Notes: generated by a model from the sequence alone, not told the origin. A stretch of DNA of 47,571 nucleotides from Planctomycetota bacterium (GCA_021810145.1 JAJZJL010000019.1:1-47571), one strand, 5' to 3'. Numbered from the stretch's first letter, positions 18,101 through 25,515 are shown. Made by a program: numbers and translations.

Positions 18101-18308
18101 AGCTTAAGCGAGTGCCATCCACCGCGCATTGACCGGGTGTCGGTGCGTACGCGGTGGACGATACCCGCACGGGCCGGCCAAAGGCGAGATCCTGCACGAT
18201 GCTCCGCTGTTCCGGTGCGGCCACAGCCAACGGGTTTTGCGGCGCTTGCACCGTTAGGGCCACAGCAGTGGCTGCGGTGGTTGATTTGAGAAAATGCCGT
18301 CGATCCAT
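15144..18308 (-). CDS. Tat-exported GH2 glycosidase with F5/8 type C domain (exo-beta-glucosaminidase/mannosidase-like)
   Basis: 1054 residues. A Tat-type signal (MDRRHFLKSTTAATAVALTV) suggests folded export. Residues ~45-187 form a discoidin/F5-8 type C carbohydrate-binding domain (SWWTSAPRDPAWIEVDL, YVRMVCNKRSYSQYGV). GH2 sandwich, Ig-like and barrel domains follow. The acid/base Glu is in AIWCGRNEGPP and the nucleophile Glu is likely in NGFKTEIGS. The stretch GVILWMSHPAQNSTVWQLYAHDF followed by YGAKKGCEPRHVQ resembles CsxA-type exo-beta-D-glucosaminidases and beta-mannosidases more than beta-galactosidases. ATG at 18308 has AAAGGA upstream. It is 24 bp behind the GH-A gene, so the two are an operon divergent from the regulator. 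Exact substrate is unsettled. Confidence 0.88.
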   Translation of the reverse strand: MDRRHFLKSTTAATAVALTVQAPQNPLAVAAPEQRSIVQDLAFGRPVRVSSTAYAPTPGQCAVDGTRLSWWTSAPRDPAWIEVDLQAQCTINRIRIVFPHEAGDVPPQSTRWTPAHDVLGSYAVAYAIELSTDGKKWTTIFHTNNGVGGELHLPIEPQKARYVRMVCNKRSYSQYGVAVSSLEVFGQCTQMRPAPGGWTAPRPARKSASPVLPPRPDGHLVGGWDMEMIGPGGTHADGASISTPRFNSRNWHQATVPGTVLTTLVDQGVFPDPLFGLNNLQIPEALNKYSWWYRKSFILPESYHNRRVWLHFDGINYTAEVWLNGKRIGGIEGAFIRGVFDITDALRVNGTNVLAVRVNPVPHPGLPDEQSWKTGTGFNGGQPARDGPNFFCTVGWDWIPGIRDRCTGIWNHVFLSTTGPVAIRNPHVKTVLPLPDTSSARVTVAADVLNAGSQSVEGVLKGVIGDITFQKNITLNAGETRTVTFDAKDFPQLVMKQPRLWWPNGYGEQYLHELTLSFEINGQKSDSATTQFGVRQFEYEKLPELVIKCNGHKIMCRGGDWGLDEAMKRIPYKSMEAWIRMHHLAHITIIRNWTGESNSEEFFALCDKYGILVWTEFWMANPADGPDPDNPSLLLANAEDTFKRYRNHACIAIWCGRNEGPPPAMINAALNKMAHELDGTRYYQPGSSFAGVQSGGPYFFQEPAAYFEPRYNGFKTEIGSTSVPTLDSLLTTMPEDQLWPNHNNTWAYHDYCANHPHYHSAQDTTTYEAAMFRRFGATANIQQFVQRAQMLNYEVYRGIFEGYMSKLWHNASGVILWMSHPAQNSTVWQLYAHDFEAHASLYGAKKGCEPRHVQLSALDGSVDVINNTIQSLHDLTIAALVYNLDGTVAGRTQQTMNASANAKTHGFVLKLPEQLSETYFVRLTMHSASGTLLSDNFYWQSQRDGDLRGMNNMPKVRPAGKVLLEKQSPMWKASVTLHNPASTPAIAIKLTPRKESMIGPSSRILPVFIEDNYFSLMPGESKSVTIEFHKDDTDGRNPIIEISGWNIDTSTLAC

Positions 18309-18332
18309 TTGAGTTTTCCTTTATGCAAAAAT

Positions 18333-19868
18333 CTAGTCATGTGTGTTAAATGCCGGTTGATTGGTGAGCAAGACAACGCCTCGTCCCGGCATGTTGATAA
18401 TGACTCCGCCCGCCGGATGTACATGATGCAACACCTTGGCGGCAATGGGAAAGCCCTGGCCGTTGACCGGACGATCGTTGCGAAAATAGCGATATTCCGT
18501 CAAGTTCGTTGCATGTGAATCGGAGGGAATACGAACGGTAATGATTCTCCGCTTCTTAACGTCATTAATCAGCGCGATACTCAGGACCATGCGGTTATTG
18601 ACCATGCGTATGCCGGCTAAACTTCTAAACCGCCCGCTGCCCGTCGGCTCCGTGGAATCGACAATACGGGTACCGGCCGGAAACATCCGGGACAGCAGCG
18701 ACCATGTATAAAACCATGGACGGATGTCAAAATCGGCGGGATTTCCCATGGCCGCACCCTGTGAATTCCAGAATCCCCAGATTTTGAGCGTCAATTTGCC
18801 GGGCGGATGTATGATCGGTTTGCCATTAACCACGTGCATGGCATCATCAAGGTCCCATGCGGAAATGCCATTCCATCCGGCACGAAAAACTTGCGCGGCA
18901 TAGTCCGCCATCAGTACACCGTAACCGAACGTCTTGACCCTTGGCTGCTGATCGCCGTTGCACCTTCCCTGAATCAATCCGGACTCACTGATCACAAACA
19001 GTTTGTTTCGGGCGTTGGGAGCAAGAGATTCAACCATCCTTTTCTCCCGCGCCAAGGCAGGCATGATCGTGTTATTGTATATCTCGCCATCACGCGCATA
19101 CCAATGAATGTCAAACATGCCGATGTAGCTGGAAGCTTCGTGGGCGACCTGTGCAAGCAGAGGCCAGTTGTAACCGGATCGGGCTGCTGCGGATCTGTTC
19201 CATTTTAATGCAATGGACTTGGGATAATTTGCGGCCGGGTCACCATAGGTATCAGGTCCGATGATCCGCACTTTGTCCGCCAGGCCAACGTGTTGGAATG
19301 CGGCATAAAGATTTCTTGCCAACACCGCCCAGCGCGAGATTGGAACGCGTTCCGGTTCGTTGATGAAGTTGTAAAATCGTATGCATGTGAAGCCGCGATT
19401 ATTCCGCAGGAATCGCACCTGCAACGCAACCCGTCGTGCCCATGATCGCACACGCGATTCCGCCATATTTTTTTTTACAGGTTTTATGAGCGGTTCCGGC
19501 CACCAGGTGCCCAGAATGACGCTGCTGTTATGGGTTTGGGCCCAATTAAGAATCAATGGCAGCTCTGGATTCATTTGGGTACGCTTGTTTGCCGTCCCGA
19601 TACCACCCATAACGCGCAGGAAACTCGGCTGCATGAAATCGACCCGACGAGTGATGACGTTCCAATTGGCATGTGAAGGTGGATAGTGTGAAAAGGGATC
19701 CCATTGCACGCCAAGTCCCAGCAGTCTCGAACCAATTGTCCGATGCAGATTAATATTAATAACAGACGCGTTTACCGACGCATCTGCAATCGCTGTCGTC
19801 GCTGAAAGCCGGCCCGCATAAGCACAAAGGACTATGGCCAAAATTGCACGCACCATGGATGTTTTCAT
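18333..19868 (-). CDS. Secreted clan GH-A glycoside hydrolase
   Basis: 511 residues from the ATG at 19868, which has GAGGAA eight bases upstream; the longer frame to 19910 adds residues with no ribosome site. A signal peptide covers about residues 1-25 (ILAIVLCAYAGRLSATTAIA). The rest fits a TIM-barrel retaining glycosidase: the acid/base Glu is in FYNFINEPE (the NEP motif of clan GH-A) and the nucleophile Glu in LFVISESG. WYTWSLLSRMFPAGT and a C-terminal beta domain follow. The family within the clan (GH39, GH30 or GH5-like) cannot be fixed by eye. It is co-transcribed with the GH2 gene and faces the XylR-type regulator. Confidence 0.8.
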   Translation of the reverse strand: MKTSMVRAILAIVLCAYAGRLSATTAIADASVNASVININLHRTIGSRLLGLGVQWDPFSHYPPSHANWNVITRRVDFMQPSFLRVMGGIGTANKRTQMNPELPLILNWAQTHNSSVILGTWWPEPLIKPVKKNMAESRVRSWARRVALQVRFLRNNRGFTCIRFYNFINEPERVPISRWAVLARNLYAAFQHVGLADKVRIIGPDTYGDPAANYPKSIALKWNRSAAARSGYNWPLLAQVAHEASSYIGMFDIHWYARDGEIYNNTIMPALAREKRMVESLAPNARNKLFVISESGLIQGRCNGDQQPRVKTFGYGVLMADYAAQVFRAGWNGISAWDLDDAMHVVNGKPIIHPPGKLTLKIWGFWNSQGAAMGNPADFDIRPWFYTWSLLSRMFPAGTRIVDSTEPTGSGRFRSLAGIRMVNNRMVLSIALINDVKKRRIITVRIPSDSHATNLTEYRYFRNDRPVNGQGFPIAAKVLHHVHPAGGVIINMPGRGVVLLTNQPAFNTHD

Positions 19869-20076
19869 TGCAATGTTCCTCAACAACAATACTCCCGGCC
19901 CCGGCATCAACGCGACGCAGCGAAAATATATCAGCTCCCTGTGCCGCCCTCATCGGCAAATTGCCGGGAAAAGCAGCACCTGTGATTCGCAGAGTCCAAA
20001 TCAATAGCGACTTCGCGCCGAAAATTCCACTCCGATCACCGATAGCTCCTGCTTGGATGATAACGGCAGCAATGCT

Positions 20077-20113
20077 CTATTACTTGCAATCGTGATTCTA
20101 TTTCTTGCAATCG
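20077..20113 (+). promoter_or_regulatory. Tandem 16-bp direct repeat, probable operator of the XylR-type regulator
   Basis: CTATTACTTGCAATCG (20077-20092) and CTATTTCTTGCAATCG (20098-20113) match at 15 of 16 positions, and their starts are 21 bp apart, two helical turns, on the same face. AraC-family proteins bind direct repeats with this spacing. The pair lies 39 bp before the regulator ATG (20152) and about 210 bp from the divergent glycosidase start. Confidence 0.6.
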
Positions 20114-20151
20114 CGTTTACCAGCGGGGGCGCATCGTATAGCATAAAGGTC

Positions 20152-21348
20152 ATGGCTAAAATGTTTGCCCACAATCGCGCTGGTCCGCCAGTTGCGGAGT
20201 TGCCGGCCACCCTGAAGCGGCGCCATGTCCTTTTGGCGCTCGGCTGGTACGCAGAGGGATTGCATGCGGGTGTTGCGAAATACGCTAAAAAAGCTCATTG
20301 GGTATTGGACGCTTCCTTACTGCACGCGTTCGAGCCTTCGCAGGAATGGTACGGTGACGGCATTATCTGGGTTGCCGGCGTAAACCCGCGCCTGGATCGG
20401 TTTATAAGAGCCTGGCGCAAACCGGTGGTCAATATCGGCTATACGCCCACGCCGGGAATTCCCCGGGTCGCTTCAGATCCCAACGCCGTTATGCAGATGG
20501 CACTGGAACATTTTCAGTCGCATGGCTTTCGCCAGTTCGCATTCTATTTGCACACGCATCGCCCGGGCCCCATGGTAAAACTGGAGGCCTTTCGCCGTGC
20601 CGTTGAGGCGGCTGATGGAACCTTTCATGTTATCGATCTGCCGGCCGCCCAGAAAAAAGGGGAACCCAACGCCCGGCGGTCGCCCTACCGCTGGCTCGCC
20701 AACCACATCAAGAGTCTCCCCTCCCCGCTGGCGGTGGTGGCGGAAACGGATGATCCCGCAATCCAGGTGGTCCACGCGTGTGTTGAAGCGGGTATCGTGA
20801 TTCCGGATCGGGTCGCCGTATTGGGAATTAATGATGATCTGCTGCGCTGTCCATTGGCCTCCATTCCGCTTTCAAGCATTGATGACAATATGGAAACTAT
20901 CGGCTATCGCGCAGCGGAAATATTGCACAATATCTTATCTGGAAATCGCAAGCAGCCGCCACTGACACTGATTCCACCCCGCGGTCTGACGGCCCGCCAG
21001 AGCACTGATATTCTCGCAGTCGAAAGTGAGCCTGTGGCTGTTGCACTGCAGTTGATTCGTACCCGCTTCCGTGAAAACATAACCGCCGAGGCAATTGCGT
21101 CGCACGTTTCAGTTTCGCAGCGGCAACTCCACACGGATTTCACAAAGATCGTGGGACGCAGTCTGGCGGATGAACTGGCCTTTCACAGATTTACCTACGC
21201 CAAGAACCTTCTTCTGCAGACCGATCTGAAACTCCCCGTCATCGCCCGGCAATCCGGTTTTGGCAACGCCAACCGGCTGTGTCGCACGTTTAAAAAGATC
21301 ACGGGACTCACGCCAGGGAAGTTGAAACGAAAGCTCGGAAGCGATTAA
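20152..21348 (+). CDS. XylR-type transcriptional regulator (PBP1 sensor plus AraC DNA-binding domain)
   Basis: 398 residues. The first ~270 form a LacI/PBP1-like sugar-binding domain (VLLALGWYAEGLHAGVAKYA; later DRVAVLGINDDLLRC and PLSSIDDNMETIGYRAAEIL). The last ~100 are two AraC helix-turn-helix units (ITAEAIASHVSVSQRQLHTDF and LPVIARQSGFGNANRLCRTFKK, closing TPGKLKRKL). This is the order of E. coli XylR, which activates sugar genes on binding its ligand. The frame extends up to 20053, but that part reads as leader DNA holding the direct repeats. ATG at 20152 has AAAGG close by; ATG at 20161 is an alternative. Expected to control the divergent glycosidase pair. Ligand unknown. Confidence 0.88.
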   Translation: MAKMFAHNRAGPPVAELPATLKRRHVLLALGWYAEGLHAGVAKYAKKAHWVLDASLLHAFEPSQEWYGDGIIWVAGVNPRLDRFIRAWRKPVVNIGYTPTPGIPRVASDPNAVMQMALEHFQSHGFRQFAFYLHTHRPGPMVKLEAFRRAVEAADGTFHVIDLPAAQKKGEPNARRSPYRWLANHIKSLPSPLAVVAETDDPAIQVVHACVEAGIVIPDRVAVLGINDDLLRCPLASIPLSSIDDNMETIGYRAAEILHNILSGNRKQPPLTLIPPRGLTARQSTDILAVESEPVAVALQLIRTRFRENITAEAIASHVSVSQRQLHTDFTKIVGRSLADELAFHRFTYAKNLLLQTDLKLPVIARQSGFGNANRLCRTFKKITGLTPGKLKRKLGSD

Positions 21349-21664
21349 ATCCCACGCCGAACCGAACCCGTCTCCCGCTGCTGTGAATGGCTTTCCAAAG
21401 GGTTCTATCATGGCCTTCGAGATCGGAGCCAAAAAATCAGCCGCCTGATTCAGGCAATGCACAACATTTGACAATCACCAAAAAAAGCTCCGCGACTACG
21501 CGGAGCTTGCAGTTGTAACGCGACAGCTTAAGAGTCCGAACGGGCCGTGCTTCCTCGCTGCGGAACAGGGTTGCGGACTTTCTGCATCAGCATCGCTCCG
21601 CACGCCCGTTACAGATCACGCAGCCTGTCCGGTCAGCCTTCCGGCTGCACAGCCCCGATCCGTC
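21349..21664. other. Gene-free stretch, 3' trailer of the pilin-like gene
   Basis: No gene seen. On the minus strand, reading from the pilin stop, the region is GC-rich. AACGGGC-GTGC (around 21600-21612) can pair with GCAC-g-GCCCGTT (around 21541-21553), giving a helix of about 11 bp with one bulge. A terminator hairpin closes the region at 21480-21508. It may be a structured 3' untranslated region or a small RNA. Confidence 0.4.
21480..21508 (-). terminator. Rho-independent terminator of the pilin-like gene
   Basis: AAGCTCCGCG (21485-21494) pairs with CGCGGAGCTT (21499-21508), 10 bp with a 4-nt loop. On the minus strand the stem runs into seven T (21486-21480). Confidence 0.88.
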
Positions 21665-22569
21665 TCACTGTGGGTCCGGTAGCAGATTGTATACATGCAG
21701 TCCATATTGTTTGATGGCTGCGACGTGGCCATCGGCAAATACCGCATTGGCATACCCGCTGTTCTGTGCGCTGGTCATCATGTGGCGATAGCGAAGACTG
21801 TAGTCGTAGTTGGCTGCGCCGCCGGCGGAATCCTCATTGCCGGAATACTCGTTGGTTGGTGGCATGACGGCTGTAACAGTCGGCGTGCTTCCTTCCGGCG
21901 GCGTGGTAGGTACCCAGAGCAGTGATTCATACCAGCCGTAGACGGCAGGATCGTAGTCGTCATTGAGTACAAACCAGGAGTCGCCGTTCGGCTCCGCTTG
22001 GGTTGCATCGGCGTATTCGATGCAGTGCACGGGCGATTGGATAATGCTCATCGGTAAAGTGGACGGTTTCGTTGAGTTGGCGCTGCCTTGACTGACCGCC
22101 CAGTTATCCACAAATAGATTCGGATTCGCAGAGTAATTCTGATCGTACCAGCCAACATAACTGGTATAGCTTACCTGGTTCGGAAGGACTGCGGAGGGGC
22201 ACTGAAACAACCCGGCCCAATGGGCCTCAACGCTGGGCATGCAGATGCCGCCCGTTCCCGGTGCCCAGAGCTGTCCGAGCGTCGGCAGGCCCTCGGTGTA
22301 CTGATACAGAAAGTCGCTCCAGCCAAACCAGGTAGAGGTTTCGTTCGCCCCTTGGAAGTCCCAGCCAGGATTCGTCCAGGCGGATACACTTCCCGGCGGT
22401 AACATGCCGCGATACGTTTGTGCATACTCCGCGGTAAGCTGGCCCATTGAGCGCAGCTTAGCGGCACAGGAAATGCTGTTGGCGTTCTGTTTAGCCATGG
22501 CCAAGGCCGGCAGCAGCAACGCAATTAACAGCGAGATAATCGAAATGACGACCAGAAGTTCAACTAAGG
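21665..22569 (-). pseudogene. Pilin-like protein (prepilin N-terminal motif, FADGH C-terminus), 3' part of an IS-split gene
   Basis: About 302 residues follow the break. They start with FTLVELLVVISIISLLIALLLPALAMAKQNA, the hydrophobic stalk of type IV pilin-like (pseudopilin) proteins, normally cut by a prepilin peptidase before Phe. They end in RYRHMM...YANAVFADGHV, the C-terminal signature of the planctomycete pilin-like family often called H-X9-DG; here 16 residues separate His from DG. The frame stays open into the IS up to an ATG at 22705, which adds a 44-residue non-native leader. The native start codon lies beyond the IS at 24343. So the gene is interrupted; it could still be made as a fusion, which is unproven. 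A good terminator follows. Confidence 0.85.
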
Positions 22570-22654
22570 TAAAACCGTGTAGGGGCTGGCGGAAGCGGTT
22601 AGACTTCCGCAGTGTGTATGACTTTTTACAACCCCTTACACGGAGTACGTTATT

Positions 22655-23761
22655 ATGCCCGGAACTTCTGAAACTTTCTCTTCTTTCATCGGTGTTGATC
22701 TTCATAAGTCCACCCTTACGCTTGTGGCCGTCGATGCGGCCGGAAACAATCTCACGTCCTTAACCTGCCATACCAAATGCGTCGAACGCATCGAGCAATG
22801 GATATGTATGCAACCCAAGCCCTGCCGCCTGGCCGTCGAAGCCGTCGGATTCTGCGAATGGTTCATCGACCGCTTCCGTCCCTGCGTGGCCCGCATGGAC
22901 ATCGCCGATGCCACAGCCCTGGCCAGTCTGCGCGGCAAGCGGCGAAAGAATGACCGGAACGACGCCGCCGATGTCGCCACGCGCCTGGCGCGCGGGGATT
23001 GTCCGCTGGGCTGGATCGCCGATGAACCGCTTTCCCAACTTCGCAAGCTGGGGCGGCACTGGCACTGTCTGTCGCGTACGCTTTCCCGCGTCAAGCACTG
23101 CATGGGCTCGATCCTGCTGGCCGCCAATATTACCGGCCCCAAGCTGGATGCCGCATCGGCTCAAAAGTGGCTCCTGGCCCACGGCCATCTGCTCAAGGAG
23201 GTTCAACGGGAAGCGTTCAGTAATTTTCTGGACATCATCTCCCTGCTGGAACGCCAGCGCGAATCGCTGCGGCGTCGCATCATCGCCGCCAATCGCCAGC
23301 CCGGTTTCGTGCAATTGGTCGGGTTGCTCAAAGGTGTTCCGGGCATTGACGAAATATGGGGGTGCATCATTGCCGCGGAGATCGGAGACTTCTCCCGTTT
23401 TCCCAATGCCGATACGCTGCAATTCTGGACCGGATTGACCCCCAACAATGAAGAATCCGCCGGACGCACGCAGTCCGGCCACATCACCAAAGCCGGCAAC
23501 GCCACCCTGCGCTGGGCGCTGGGGAAGGCCGCCGTTACCCTGTGCCGTTCCGACGCCCGCCAGGAATCGGTCCGTCAGCGACTGATCCAGCGGATCGGAA
23601 AGCCCAAGGCCAACGTGGCCATGGCCCGCCGGCTGCTGGGAATCCTTTTCGCCATGGTGCGTGACGGCAGCATTTATCAAGGGCAACAGCCCACCGGCCA
23701 CGAACGAAGGGCCAACCAAGCCAGAATGCGACATCGAAGAAAGGAGTGCAAAGCGGCATGA
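22655..23761 (+). CDS. IS110-family transposase (DEDD recombinase)
   Basis: 368 residues. The N-terminal RuvC-like DEDD domain starts FIGVDLHKSTLTLVAVD (first Asp), then LAVEAVGFCEWF (Glu) and KRRKNDRNDAADVATRLA (Asp pair). The C-terminal transposase domain has GLLKGVPGIDEIWGCIIAAEIGD, LQFWTGLTPNNEESAGRTQSG and KAGNATLRWALGKAAV, with the conserved Ser of the IS110/IS116/IS902 family in this part. These enzymes recombine via a circular form and, in studied members, are guided by an element-encoded RNA. ATG at 22655 has CGGAG about 11 bases upstream. The gene looks intact, so the copy may be active. Confidence 0.95.
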   Translation: MPGTSETFSSFIGVDLHKSTLTLVAVDAAGNNLTSLTCHTKCVERIEQWICMQPKPCRLAVEAVGFCEWFIDRFRPCVARMDIADATALASLRGKRRKNDRNDAADVATRLARGDCPLGWIADEPLSQLRKLGRHWHCLSRTLSRVKHCMGSILLAANITGPKLDAASAQKWLLAHGHLLKEVQREAFSNFLDIISLLERQRESLRRRIIAANRQPGFVQLVGLLKGVPGIDEIWGCIIAAEIGDFSRFPNADTLQFWTGLTPNNEESAGRTQSGHITKAGNATLRWALGKAAVTLCRSDARQESVRQRLIQRIGKPKANVAMARRLLGILFAMVRDGSIYQGQQPTGHERRANQARMRHRRKECKAA

Positions 23762-24291
23762 TTGATCCCCATTCAGGTCTGTGATCTGATTGACGTTTGG
23801 CGGAACGAACCCGACGTCAAGCAACTCCGTAACCATTCGGAATGACGTCTCGTCCGCTCGGAGACCGCGATTCGGTTTTATTCGGCCCGGTTCACATTTA
23901 CGGGGCGGGGACATCACTGGTGCCCCCGCCTTGTTGAGCCGGTGACCGCGCCCGCGTGAATTCGGCCCGACGGACGCGAACAAGGTTTTATTCAGCCCGG
24001 GACACACGTTGGAGCATTGCGCCTCCGGCGTCCGGTGACTGCGAAGAGATGAATTCAGCCGTCGCGTCATGCTCGCCTCACGACGCGACAGAGCACGATG
24101 TGTTCCGCCCTCACAGGCGATTATCGCCGATTCCGGCAGGCCGGAACGGCTCCGTTGTTTCCGATCCGAACCGGAAATATTCCCTGGCCGCAACCGTGCC
24201 GAGCCAGACGGAAAACAAGATTCTGACAAGGAGAACCTATATGCGTCCGCCATAAAAACATCCGACACTTGACACAAAGCCCCTACAGAGA
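23762..24291 (+). ncRNA. Non-coding right end of the IS110 element, candidate guide (bridge/seek) RNA region
   Basis: No gene is seen in about 530 bp. GGTTTTATTCGGCCCGG (23874-23890) recurs as GGTTTTATTCAGCCCGG (23984-24000), and ATTCRGCC is found twice more (about 23960 and 24053). Hairpins: GGCGGGG/CCCCGCC (23904-23910 with 23924-23930) and GTCGCGTC/GACGCGAC (24061-24068 with 24082-24089). CGGTTTTA at 23873-23880 is the exact reverse complement of the left end TAAAACCG (22570-22577). IS1111-like elements encode their guide RNA downstream of the transposase. RNA limits are not determined. Confidence 0.45.
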
Positions 24292-24343
24292 TAAAGCCCC
24301 GCAGGGATGAACGCGACCGATGGACTACACGAATGGCACTCAT
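24292..24343 (-). pseudogene. 5' fragment of the IS-split pilin-like gene (native start)
   Basis: ATG at 24343 has GGAGA nine bases upstream and opens MSAIRVVHRSRSSLRG, a short basic leader ending in Gly, exactly what a prepilin peptidase needs. After the IS is removed at the shared TAAA the frame continues into FTLVELLVV, giving a 318-residue protein. The gene would start 128 bp after the PEP-CTERM gene on the same strand. Confidence 0.8.
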
Positions 24344-24471
24344 AAATGTTCTCCAGATATTGGGCAGTAAGCCCGGTCAACACAATTCGTTTGCACCCTC
24401 CGCCGGGACAGCGGAAAAAGCGGCGGGGGTGCCCGATAACGCCCGGAAAGTGCATCACCGCCAACGACACA

Positions 24472-25515
24472 TTACACGCGCCGCCGGATCGTCAGCTTGC
24501 GTCCGAACGCCAGAAGCCCAACACATCCAGCCGCCAGAAACGACAGCGGAGCGGGATCGGGCACCGTTGCCAGGGGAGCTGCTTGGGCCAGGCTGGAATC
24601 CGAGAGGCGATAATCAGCGAACGCCATGGACGTAGCGGAAGCTGTGGCCGCGCCGTAGAAATCGAGGTATTCGCCGGTCAGGCTCGGATACGCCGACGGC
24701 GTTCCGCTGGAACTCCCTGATTGCAACACGTTCGTTGCCGCCGTTCCGGTGCTTGCGGCGTTCAGCGCGCTTGCGGTCAGGTCTCCGTTGGACGCAAATT
24801 GATCATACTGGCTGGCGCTGAGAATCCATTCAGAAATTCCGGCAGTGCCAGAGGCCGCGCCAACTCCGGATACCTGGAAAAGCGCTGTGTATGTGGTACC
24901 TGCGGATTGATCTGATCCGGAGAGGTATGCAAACACGGATTTGCTGGCAAGCGCCGCCGCTCCACCGGGGACTCCATATGATGAGGTGCCGTAGGCCTGC
25001 GCAAGTGGCTCAATCAATGAATTATTATCGTAGCCGCTGATCGGTCCGATCAAGGCCCCGGCCGATTCATTCCCGCCAACGCTGCTGAGATTGAAGAGGT
25101 AGGAACCGTAGAGCGTTGAAGCGGTCGTGGTTGCCGATATCGGTGCGGACAACGTGGCGTTATATCCCGCGTTACCCTGCATTACCACGCTGCCGCCGGA
25201 AACGGATAGATTTCCCAGGGATAGTCCCGATGTCTGGTAGATGAAACTGCCGGCGCTGCTGCCTGGGTGGCCGTCACCCACCGAGTAGTTTCCGGATAGC
25301 CCTGCGCCGGACGCGGCTACGCCGTTCATATTTGCCCCATTGGCGAGAGCGGGATAGTTGAAACTTTCATCCACCAGCAATGTCGCGTGGGCTGCTGGCG
25401 CTGCAAGCCCCAGTGCGGCACCGACCGCCAGAAGCAACATTGCTGCCCGGGCCGAGCTTTGACGTGCAGCCGGAACGCATGGCCCCCGGCTTTGACCGTT
25501 GAATTTTGTACGCAT
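24472..25515 (-). CDS. PEP-CTERM-type sorted surface protein
   Basis: 347 residues. A basic start and hydrophobic segment (about 25-44, ending AAHATLL) act as signal peptide. The middle is low-complexity, rich in Ser, Ala, Gly and Thr, as in exosortase-sorted exopolysaccharide-associated proteins. The C-terminus reads VPDPAPLSFLAAGCVGLLAFG then RKLTIRRRV: the Pro-Asp/Glu-Pro motif, one membrane helix and a basic end that define PEP-CTERM tails, here with PDPAP in place of VPEPS. The exosortase is not in the window. ATG at 25515 follows AGGAGAG well. On the minus strand it lies just upstream of the pilin-like gene. Function beyond surface sorting unknown. Confidence 0.85.
   Translation of the reverse strand: MRTKFNGQSRGPCVPAARQSSARAAMLLLAVGAALGLAAPAAHATLLVDESFNYPALANGANMNGVAASGAGLSGNYSVGDGHPGSSAGSFIYQTSGLSLGNLSVSGGSVVMQGNAGYNATLSAPISATTTASTLYGSYLFNLSSVGGNESAGALIGPISGYDNNSLIEPLAQAYGTSSYGVPGGAAALASKSVFAYLSGSDQSAGTTYTALFQVSGVGAASGTAGISEWILSASQYDQFASNGDLTASALNAASTGTAATNVLQSGSSSGTPSAYPSLTGEYLDFYGAATASATSMAFADYRLSDSSLAQAAPLATVPDPAPLSFLAAGCVGLLAFGRKLTIRRRV

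Larger units (their letters stand above)
22570..24295 (+). mobile_element. IS110-family insertion sequence, about 1.72 kb
   Basis: The element holds one DEDD transposase gene, 80 bp of left-end and ~530 bp of right-end non-coding DNA. The 4-bp sequence TAAA occurs at both junctions (22570-22573 and 24292-24295). Just inside are 10-bp inverted repeats, TGTAGGGGCT (22578-22587) and AGCCCCTACA (24278-24287), each 4-5 bp from the junction. Removing the DNA between the two TAAA copies rejoins a pilin-like gene in frame, which fixes the boundaries to within 4 bp. Sub-terminal inverted repeats with a long non-coding 3' end point to the IS1111-like branch. At the left end, 22575-22585 can also pair with 22632-22643. 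Confidence 0.9.

Noticed and set aside
22760..24343. 527-codon minus-strand frame across the IS
   Set aside because: It is antisense to an intact IS110 transposase and shows no protein family. Only its first 16 codons are meaningful, as the native start of the split pilin-like gene.
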